A stretch of DNA of 64,000 nt, from NCBI GenBank assembly GCA_022376515.1, contig WTXI01000036.1, positions 186,001-250,000 of the forward strand. Reading direction: 5' to 3'. Below the pieces are notes generated by a model, which was given only the letters and a program-made list of their open reading frames with translations, searched no databases and had not been told where the DNA came from. Of this stretch, positions 55,512 through 64,000 are shown piece by piece. How positions within the stretch are numbered: position 1 is the stretch's first letter; each line of letters opens with the position of its first letter. The position numbers and the translations under genes were made by a program. Origin of the DNA: Lactifluus volemus. Lineage: Eukaryota; Basidiomycota; Agaricomycetes; Russulales; Russulaceae.

Positions 55512-58197
55512 TCATTGACTTCGTAGCCGCCCCTGAAGCCACATCAATAACCCTTTTGTCCCTTCACGTTCCCACACACGGCGCGGGGGGACACGGAATC
55601 TAGGCAGTGTTAGAGAAGAAGTACCATATACAAAGTCCGAAGAAACCAAGTACTCACAGATTGGCATCCACAAGGAACAGGTCAAGTGGGAGCAGACCCA
55701 ACTCACCGGGGAGCACCGCGATCGAGTTTTCACGTACATCTAACTCCTCTAGCGTCCACCCGCTACGCATTGATGCAACGCTATCTCCCCCCTCTTCATT
55801 AAATACCACCTGCGCGAGTTCACGTAGTCCATTGAGTTCTTCTATTTTGTTCCCGCAAAGACCCAGTCGTCGTAGCCCAGCACGGGCACCGTTCCTCATG
55901 AACGACAATTGCTCGAGTACTTCACGTGTCAGTGCAGCCCCCGTCAAGTTGTTATATGCGAGCTCAAGATTTCGCAAGCTAGGGAATAGCTGCGTAAGCA
56001 CATATACAGTGCCGCCGTCAGCAGACCCGGCGCCGGGCACGGCGTCGCTTAGCGAACACCCTTCAAGGTTAAGCGTCTCTAACCGCGGTAAGAAAGACCC
56101 ACCGCTGCATGAGGGTAAGAAAAACGCAGGCTCGGCACGTCGCCCGCGCAGATCGAGTGCACGCAACGTATCCGCGAACGGTTGAGTCGTGATCAGTGCA
56201 AGGGGAAGAGTCGCGCGCGGAAGCATATCCTCTGTTGCAGTGCCACCTGCACCGCGGCGTAAGGATCGCCCAGTGGAAGGGGGAAGTGTGAGCGTGAGGG
56301 TGTGTATATCCCAGTAACGCTCCAATGCAGGATGGGAAGCCGTAGGGAGCACGTTGAGCCCAGCTTCCTCATCCGCGCGCTCTGCGGCCTTCGCTCCTGC
56401 TATGCATATCGTGCCCTCGGACAAAGAACCACGTTCCACGTTAATGTCACATCGTTCCCCGGCAATAGGAAGCGGATCATGAGGCTGTGCCGGAGCAGGA
56501 CTTCCGCCAAGATTTGCGGCGCTTCGCCTCTCACGGAGGCGCTGGACATGGCGGTCCGCCTCGATCTCCCAAGACTCACGCACGATGCGCTTGCCTACGG
56601 CTATTGCAAGGGTACCCGTGACCACTGCACGCGTGTCGCCTATAGGCGCCTCGAAATCGAGAGTTTGGGTGAGCGTAGAAAAGGCACTAGAAATAACTGC
56701 TTGCGTAACGGGCGTTTCTCCTAGATCGAGGACAACTAGTTTGGGGAAGGCCGGTGCATCGGCCAAGGAAAAGAGAGTGGCCGGGAAGGACGTGTCATAA
56801 ATGTTACAATTTGACATGCGGAGTTCAACGAGCTGAGAGAGGGTGCTGAGCGAAATCAGGAGTTCCGCAATGTCATCGAGAGGGTTATGTGCGAGGTTGA
56901 ATGTCTTGAGCTCTGCTGGCAACGCATCATGGTGAATGGCCGAGGCAACAATCTTATTGTGTGAGGCGTCCAACGAGGCAAGGAGAGGTAGGGGACGCGT
57001 TGCTCTCACGATTGCTGGAGCCAAGAAGAAATCACTCGACTGTCGCCTTGATGCCGGTACCTTCGTTGCAGGGTCAAACGGCATTCTAAAAGGAAGGGTA
57101 ACGAGGGAGTTGTGTGAGATGTCGAGATTGGAAAGGGAAGGTAGGGAAAAGAAATGGGGTGGAAGGGAGGTGAGAGCATTATGGGAAAGATCAAGATTGA
57201 CTAGAGAAGTAAGATCAGCGAAGCTGTCAGGAAGTGATGTAAGACGGTTGTTTTGAAGCTGCATATTTATCCTATAGTAAGCTGCTGTGAGCCAGTTTAA
57301 ATGCACGTACGTCGATGGTCTTGAGGGAACCAAACAGAGAAATCTCAGTCTGAATTTCCACGATCTGATTATTCCGCGCCCGGAGGAATGTCAAATCTCG
57401 CTGTTCATACCACGTAGTTGGATCAGAACTTTTGTCAGGTATCACTGGTAAGGGGGGTTCATCTGGCACGCTAGCAAGTTTCCCGGGCGTCACTGAGAGA
57501 TGAATCTCGAATAAGGCAGAAGGGAGACACGGAAGGTCCCGTGATGCGATATTGAGCGAACCTTGCAAATAGGCAATGAAGGGGTAGCAGAATGATATGT
57601 GGGCAGAGAAGCATATTGATACACACCTGAGCTGCGCGCTCGTTCAATTGTCTGACGTATAGAAGGCCGACCAAGATCGTCTCCCTCGGCTGTGAAGGTC
57701 TCCGAAATGGTCTGCGACGTATTCTCAATCCCGCCCGACGCGCTGGAATCGCCACGTGTTGCAAAATTCTTCTGCACGGCTATTGCTTTCTTTGCCTCTG
57801 CACGCTTGAGTGCAATAGCTTCCTTCATGTTCATCGCAGGCGACTTGGAAGGAGTCGCTCGTTCTGGCTCATTTGCGCGGAACCGTGCAGGTGACTTAGA
57901 GGAGGATTTCGTTTGTGGTCGCTCAGAAGAAGGTGCCCGCGCGGAGGAGAGCGATGACGGTTTTGCAGGAGTGGATATCGTGCGAGGACGAGCTACGGAA
58001 GTTTTTCTTAACCGAGGAGTGGAAGGAGACGGGGCGAGTCGTGGAGAAGGATCAATGAGTGGGGGAATCGGGTGAGGGTTTGCAAGACGAACACCGGTGC
58101 CTGCGCCAGCGCTTTGAGTCAAAACAGGTAGACGAGACTTTGAGAGCTTTGGCAAGTTTGAGCTCCGGTTATTAGGAGAGGGAAGAGGTCGATTCAT
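55512..58197 (-). CDS. Leucine-rich repeat protein (LRRC40-like)
   Basis: N-terminus MNRPLPSPNNRSSNLPKLSK is basic, Ser/Pro-rich, with a helical stretch MKEAIALKRAEAKKAIAVQK. Then leucine-rich repeats: LNIASRDLPCLPSALFEIHL, LTFLRARNNQIVEIQTEISL, LQNNRLTSLPDSFADLTSLV, LDLSHNALTSLPPHFFSLPS, LDISHNSLVTLPFRMPFDPA, with a long less regular middle, and further repeats LETLNLEGCSL, LRNLELAYNNLTG, LRRLGLCGNKIEELNGLREL, LEELDVRENSIAVLPGELGL. The end PRRRVWEREGTKGLLMWLQG corresponds to the cap after the last repeat in LRRC40 relatives. About 900 residues; four introns. Cytosolic scaffold; partner unknown. Divergent from RPS10 (317 bp between start codons). Confidence 0.8.
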
Positions 58198-58514
58198 CGA
58201 GTAACGAAGAGAGTCTCTAACCGAAGCCTATTTTGGTAAATGGTCTCAAACTCCGCTCCGCAAGAGTAACTGGCTGATCCATCCATCCATCAACCATCGT
58301 CAAACATTTCAGGGACTCGAGTACCTCTACATTATGTGAGTACCATTTCATCGTTCAGCATTTCCGTATCGATAGTTCTTTCAACTTGTCTTGGTGGATG
58401 TGTCCCATAGTGAGGGGCTGGATGTACGGATCATTAAACAGATGGCGTTCATGAATACTCATCATCCATTATAGTCGTCAGTGCTGCAGTAACTAGACAC
58501 CTCACTTGCTCAGC

Positions 58515-59035
58515 ATGATCATTTCAAAAGAGAACAGGCGTACTATCTACCAAAACCTTTTCAAGGGTGTGTCATACTGTATCTCCCTTTGACGCACCCC
58601 CGCAACTCATACTCATTCACATATTCAGAGGGTGTTCTTGTGGCGAAGAAGGACTTTAATGCTTCAAAGCACGAAGAACTTGAAGTTCCTAACCTCGAGG
58701 TGATCAAGGCGCTCCAATCGCTGACCTCACGGGGTTATGTCAAGACTCAGTTTTCGTGGCAATGGTACTACTACACCCTCACGCCTGAAGGAGTTGAGTA
58801 TCTCCGTGAATGGCTCCACCTTCCCGCAGAGGTCGTCCCCGAAACTCACCGCAAGCCCGTTCGCACCCGTCCTGCACAATCACGACCAGGCGGCGGCGGC
58901 GAGGGATCATACCGTGCTCCTCGTGGTGACCGCGAGGACTACCGCCGGCGAGACGATGCTGGAAAGAAGGAAGGCACACCAGGCGAATTCCGTCCGCAGT
59001 TTGCCGGCGTTGGTCGCGGTGGTCCTAGGGAATAG
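58515..59035 (+). CDS. RPS10: 40S ribosomal protein eS10
   Basis: Small-subunit ribosomal protein at the mRNA entry side. Exon 1 MIISKENRRTIYQNLFK(E), one intron, exon 2 GVLVAKKDFNASKHEELEVP, LEVIKALQSLTSRGYVKTQF, WQWYYYTLTPEGVEYLREWL, LPAEVVPETHRKPVRTRPAQ, then an Arg/Gly-rich tail. About 150 residues, normal. A long 5' UTR intron probably lies upstream (GTGAGT at about 58336). Confidence 0.95.
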
Positions 59036-59227
59036 GCATATGATCACACGGGGGAGAGCCTACTTGTATGCTCGTAAAAAGTGTTTATTTCCTCGTTAAC
59101 TTGCCACATTCCATGTTTTTTAAACGAATTCTAAATGACATCCTTGTCGGTGGATGCCCATTCAGTTTTCTTCAGCTTATTGACAAGCGGATAACTTGGA
59201 ATAACCTCGGAACCGTAACAAAAAGGA

Positions 59228-59311
59228 TGCCAGGACCGTGGATTGAACACGGGACCTCCAGAAAACCCCAACGGCTTCAGTCTGTTGCTCTCCCAGCTGA
59301 GCTATCCCGGC
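59228..59311 (-). tRNA. tRNA-Phe (GAA) with an intron of about 11 nt
   Basis: Minus strand: acceptor GCCGGGA/TCCTGGC, D arm AGCTC..GAGC, anticodon arm ACAGA-CTGAAG-[about 11 nt]-T-TCTGG with anticodon GAA, T arm CCGTG-TTCAATC-CACGG. The intron sits after position 37 as usual. The outermost anticodon-stem pair (A-G) is a mismatch. Confidence 0.9.
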
Positions 59312-59701
59312 AATAATATTTTTCACAGCACCTCCAACTAGAATAATACAGCTTCCAACTCAGAACTTGAATAGTTAAAGCCTTTCTGCAATCAATCCAC
59401 ATGCTCGAGACTGTTTCACTTCGTTTCCAGGACCCGGTTCAAGTTGTTGTTTGTGATGAGGTAACAAATTCCGAACCACTACTCGAGGAAGCCGGGCACC
59501 GTGACGCTCCGGTGCCAGGTACTCAGTAAGCCATGAAGAAAGAATGCCAACTCATGAAGCACAACTTAGTATCGTAGGGTGGCCGTGGCTGGCCACGCCA
59601 ATTTGATCAATGCAGTTAGCAGTACCTAGTGTTATTTTGATATGATAATCCCGCTTGGGGTCAAGCATACCGTATACAGTACAGTAACTTACAACCCGCC
59701 T
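59312..59701. other. Intergenic
   Basis: Nothing recognised between tRNA-Phe and the end of the aminotransferase gene. Confidence 0.4.
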
Positions 59702-61642
59702 TCACCGCGAGGACGCGGAACCTTCCGATATAGCCCTTTGTTTTAGAAGGACAACCCGCAACCTGTACAGTGCCTCGTTTACCTCGTCTTCCTCCAATAG
59801 ACTAAACGATGCTCGCACATAGGCAGTGCGTCCACCATTTGGAAAGAACACGGCTCCTGGAAGCGCGAGGACGCCGCCTTCAAAAGCTTTAGTCTGAATT
59901 ATACTCGTCGAATCGCCTTCCTCGCCCAGCAGTAGCTTGAACCTAATCACGGACATTAACCACAGCCAGTGTATAATGTGAGAGTATGGGAAACATTCCA
60001 GAAAAACATTCCAGCCTCTGGGGTGTTCCATTCTGCAATTCCGTGAAGATGCCGCCTCATGGCCGCCTCGAACACGTCGCGTTTGCTCGATAAAACTCTG
60101 CAACTCTGTGAGTGTGAACAAGAAAACCCTGGCGTCCCCATGAACGCAGCAGGGTGAAAATCACAGCCTGAGAGAAGGATGATGGCTGCAAGTTTGCCGT
60201 AGCAGTCTGCGGGCATCTCAGTGCCATTTCAGGGTTTGCAAGGAAACGGTTGGGGACGCACGTGTCTATCAATCGCGTCCAGTAAAGGGTCAGGTCCTGT
60301 CACGAAACCGATGCGAGTACCTGCGGAGAGCATTTTGCTGAAACTGTCAAAGCGCAGCACACGCCCGACACTGCGATCCCCAGTCTGTGCCTCAAGCATG
60401 AAATACGACGGGATACGCGGACCCGTGCCAAAGTACAAGAAATAATAGGGATCATCTAATATACAAGAGGTAGTTCAGAACGGACCAATAGATGTAGCAC
60501 CCACCTTCGAGGATAAGGATATTATGTTCCCGCAAGAGGTCCAGTACCTCCTTGCGGCGATTGAGTGCTGTTGTTGCTCCTGTCGGATTACATCCGTACT
60601 ACCCCACACGATCAGCATGAGGTGTGTTCAAAGGGGCACCGTAAACACGCACAGGAACGGTATATAATACTTTAGGTTTTAACTTGGATGAAGGCCAGTT
60701 ATTTAGGATTTGGCGAAGAGCGTGTGAATTGATTCCGTGCCGTCGGTCTCAACCTCTATACTTCTGGCTTAGCACATATAGTATCCGAGGACACCGCCGA
60801 CACTTAAACCGGGACTTACCTATCATTTCACAGCGAAGCGTCTCGAACATAGGGATCACACCGCTAGTAACTCACTTTGTTAGGACTCCTAACCAAAAAC
60901 GTCGTAAATTGTCACCCACGCATACACAGGCTTTTCAACCAACACGGGATCACCCGGATTCACAAGTGCTTGGACAGCCTGCGGTTCAGTAACGATAAGC
61001 CTGAGGTAGGTTGCAATAACAGCAGGGGGCGAACCTTATAAATCCCGTCTTGCGACCCCGCAGTCACACTGACCCTCCACCCCTCCCCCCTCCTTCTACC
61101 ATGTTCCTGCTCTTGAAATTCAGTCAACCATTCCACCATGGCTGAATCCCGGCAGTCGGCGCGTACTGCAAACCCATCGAGAGCAAGTCATCATCTACTG
61201 AAAATAGCGCTTCCCCAGATCCATCCGCGTGGGGGGCGGTAAACTGGACGCTAGTGAACGGGAACAGCGCGGCGTTGGGTTTCCCTGCAAGGAGAGATAT
61301 CACGCCGGGTGTTTTTTCGAGTGGATAGAGTCCGCGGACTGCATACGTGGTGCCAGGGTCAGGGTAATTTCAGAAGTGGCAAAATGGCGGTATGCGGACT
61401 CACTTGGACTGGGTTTGCGAGCTTTGGAAATTTCAGAAAGGAACGGATAATAGAACGATGTGGGGAGAACGAGAATTTCCGCTCTCGTCTGAGAAGGTAC
61501 AGTAGTAGTCTCTGAGTGGTGGTGCACTGGCTCAAGGCCAAGACGGCAAGACGGTAGGACATACCTCGCTGATCACACCCGAACCGTCAGCACTGCTCGA
61601 GGACTCGATGCTTCCGCTGGAAATAAGAGATGAAGTTGCCAT
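59702..61642 (-). CDS. ARO8: Aromatic/2-aminoadipate aminotransferase (Aro8-type), with frame breaks
   Basis: PLP-dependent class I/II transaminase expected to act on aromatic amino acids, 2-aminoadipate or kynurenine. Start MATSSLISSGSIESSSSADG. Blocks in order: FYYPFLSEISKARKPSPI, RGLYPLEKTPGVISLLAGKP, MGLQYAPTAGI, MVEWLTEFQEQEHG, VQALVNPGDPVLVEKPVYA, KVLYTVPV, CNPTGATTALNRRKEVLDLL, LILEDDPYY, FDSFSKMLSAGTRIGFVTGP with the PLP lysine in SFSK, TATANLQPSSFSQAVIFTLL, KRDVFEAAMRRHLHGIAEWN, PEAGMFFW, LALPGAVFFPNG, YVRASFSLLEEDEVNEALYR. At least three single-base gaps break the frame: near 61136-61144, 60735-60744 and 60080-60085. All are missing bases next to short runs; no catalytic residue is lost. 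Pseudogene or sequence error. Confidence 0.85.
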
Positions 61643-62200
61643 AAATCGAGTCCAACGTGTACAGTCACTAGTAAGTTAGCACTTCAAGTTGATCACATGA
61701 TCACAGCAACTACTGGGTTCGGAGGAAGGTTCGCCGAATTGCCGCTTAGCGCCCAACTTCATGGCGATGGCGACGTGTTGATGTCTCGTCGAAGTTTACT
61801 GCAGTGTGTGATGAACAAGGGTAGAACGACCAGCCGACTGTTCTGCACTTCCCAATGTAGTATACGCATACTTGTTAATAGGCACATGATACCATAAATA
61901 AGTATGTCTAGTCCCAAACCATGGCTAGGATCAAGAGAGACAAAAAAGGTATTAGTTCACGCTGAGGTATGAGTGAGGGAAATCACGGGATGGGTGTTAG
62001 TGGGGAGAGGGGTGAGAACGAATCACATATAGATACAGCAGCAAGAAATGGAGTGGGGATGTCTGAGAACAGCATAGGTATCAGCTCAACGAAATGATGA
62101 AGTAAGAATGACAGACATGAGATGTGCGAGAATAGTGGCACACAGAGACCCAGTACACGCGCGCAAATCTGCGGCGGGAAAAGGGACGCAGGATCCACGT
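61643..62200. other. Intergenic
   Basis: Promoter side of the aminotransferase and 3' end of the coiled-coil gene. Nothing else seen. Confidence 0.35.
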
Positions 62201-64000
62201 TTATGTTGGCCATCCACGCGCAATGCGAGCTGCACCTCCTCCAAGCCGACCCAGAACATTCCAAACGGCCGCAGTCCCTTCACTCGAAAAGCCCTCACCG
62301 CTCGCATGCATCGTGTTGAAGCTTGACCAGGCCGAACGGTCGTAGTACGTGGGACCACCAGGTACGACATATTGGTGCGCTAGGAACGGACTCATCGCAA
62401 AGAATACAACTGCACTTGCGCCGACACATAACAGCGCGTGTGATGCAAGGCCACCCCAGGGCAGTTTGCTTCCCATCCGATCGCCACCATATACGTACGT
62501 ATTATAAATGTTGTAAAACCGGCTGCCTTTCCGCCGCCCGGAGGACGCGCTGGCCGTGGCGTCTTCGAGCGCACGATCGAGCACTTTACATCCGATTCCA
62601 ACTTCTGCTTTGAGGGCGCGCCAGTCCTCAAGCAACTCTGTAGACACATCTATGGGCGCGCGGAGAGGCATTTTGAGGCCATCGTGCCAGCTACGCAGTG
62701 TCTCAGCTGCAACACGAAGGTCGCGCCGCTTTTGCAGATCGGGGATATGCGAAAAGGACAGGTCTTCGGTATCCAGGAGATGTAGGAGATCATGGAACGG
62801 TGATTCTAATGTTACCTGGTTGTAAGAGGGAGGGAGGTCTGTTGGAGGGTTGGGCATGAGAAGATCAAGTGAGGAGGACTTGGCCTTCGGGGTAGGAGGG
62901 AGGACGGTGGAGGAGGATGAGGCGAGGGCTTCGTCATCCTCTTGCGGTGAAGGGGATCGTGAAACGTCAGGCTCCTCTGTCTGGACTCCCACCCCCATCG
63001 TAGCATGCAGTGTTGGAGCATCAGTTTGCGTAGACATGGACGTAGAGGCTAGTAATATGTCGGTCTGAGTGCTTGTCGAGGCAACCAACGTTTTAGGAGC
63101 AGGTTCGGTTTGTATGCCTGATGTCTTGATAAAAGGCGCAGGGTCGTATTGTGTGTAGGCATCAGCGTACTCCCGGCTTTCCGAAAGGGCAAATGACCCG
63201 GTCGCATTGGCTTTACGTAAGCCGCGCTACATGTTGGTTGGTAAGTTAAAACATCAGAATAATGCAACAGAACAATGGTGACTTGCCTTCTTCGTTCGAG
63301 TAATGATTGTTTGTACGATGTCTTCGTCTTCTGTGCCCTCGCCTTGGTCCTCGATGCCAAGCTCCTTTAGCGTTGCCACGGCATCCCGCTCATCCTCGTC
63401 GTCAATCCATCCACTTCCACTCTTCAACTTACTAAGTAGCTCCGCACCCAAGCTCCTACTGACACTAGTGGGCGCACTAGCTATCCCGTTTCCGGCACCC
63501 GGAGCATTGTTCACGAGCCCAGCCCGGAGTTCATCCATGTCGAATCGCATACGGTCGATGGTCTCCTTGAGCATGAGATTCTCACGTTTCTGCTCGTCTA
63601 GGCTTGCCTGCGCCTGCTGCGCAAATGCAAGATCTTGTTCGAGCAAAACAATGCGTTCTTCAAATGTCTCGTTTTCTTTGAGGTACTTGTTTGTCTCCAT
63701 CTGCTGAAGCGAGAGACCATCTCGGAAACTCCTGATCTCCTCATCCTTTCGGCGAATCGTGTTGCGCAAGTCCTCAGACTCGTCTACGATTGCTTTCAGT
63801 GCGTCAAATGCAATCAGTCAAGGTGATGCTTACTCAGCTGTTCTTGGTACTGTTTTTGTAACGAATTGTACATCGTGCGGGAGCTGTCGAGAGTCTTTTG
63901 CACCTTGGTTATCTCACTCTCGAGAGCGGCGATTTGAGTCTGGCTTGATCGCTCTTTGTTCCTCAGCTCTTTCTCCTCACGCTTTGCTGCGCTGAGCTCG
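62201..64000 (-). CDS. Coiled-coil protein with C-terminal membrane anchor (5' part outside window)
   Basis: Partial: the N-terminus lies beyond 64000. Upstream exon (63769-63290) is coiled coil: IRRKDEEIRSFRDGLSLQQM, LEQDLAFAQQAQASLDEQKR, LMLKETIDRMRFDMDELRAG. The next exon begins near 63235 with KANATGSFALSESREYADAY and contains four Q-T motifs (GIQTEP, STQTDI, STQTDA, GVQTEE), then a Ser/Pro linker, SPFHDLLHLLDTEDLSFSHI, ETLRSWHDGLKMPL, and near the C-terminus one hydrophobic segment ALLCVGASAVVFFAMSPFLA followed by about 60 residues. The layout (coil, TQT motifs, membrane anchor near the end) suggests a dynein-light-chain-binding membrane adaptor, perhaps at the nuclear envelope; this is inference. 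Confidence 0.65.

Overview
The window is nuclear DNA of a filamentous basidiomycete. Genes are split by many 45-70 bp GT...AG introns, and the families present are a full Argonaute, an indoleamine 2,3-dioxygenase, MYND-finger and Crinkler-type proteins, CK1-like kinases and a Tf1/sushi-type chromovirus. The mixture fits Agaricomycetes, and Rhizoctonia/Ceratobasidiaceae best; the genus is an inference, not something read from a marker. All gene ends below are from splice-by-eye and internal exon borders are approximate.

Layout. 0.5-4.2 kb: Zn2Cys6 transcription factor (+), convergent with a complete but frame-broken Argonaute (-, 4.5-8.5 kb). 8.5-13.4 kb: gene-poor, with a PAZ-exon relic and a decayed WD40 stretch. 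13.4-21.5 kb: housekeeping block: an unknown protein, a LEU5-type mitochondrial CoA carrier divergent from HOP2 (meiotic recombination), a MYND protein and IDO; then tRNA-Cys. 22.6-31.4 kb: a nested mobile island. A short TIR element with an 8-bp target duplication was itself hit by a nearly pristine Ty3/gypsy chromovirus (LTRs differ at one base, 5-bp duplication CCCAA). 33.0-38.5 kb: an uncharacterised gene and a Crinkler-type protein with two ubiquitin-like headers, a P-loop and a nuclease-like tail. 38.7-48.0 kb: TFIIF-beta, cytochrome c, a SUZ-plus-bHLH protein, two paralogues of an unrecognised family and an arrestin-like gene. 48.2-59.3 kb: PSD2-type phosphatidylserine decarboxylase, CK1-like kinase, LRRC40-like protein, ribosomal protein eS10, tRNA-Phe with an intron. 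59.7-64 kb: an ARO8-type aminotransferase and a coiled-coil tail-anchored protein that runs off the window.

Most striking: the chromovirus carries, in one readable copy, a complete case for Tf1-style self-priming (TATA box, then an 11-nt predicted transcript start exactly complementary to the 11-nt primer binding site 1 nt inside the LTR), a textbook -1 frameshift heptamer abutting the gag stop, and a ~430-residue extension after the integrase chromodomain with a second zinc knuckle. Separately, Argonaute, the aminotransferase, the CK1 kinase and the gene at 33-35 kb all carry isolated single-base frame breaks, mostly at short homopolymers, while neighbours are clean. In Argonaute the catalytic DEDH residues are all kept, so sequence error and very recent decay must both be considered.
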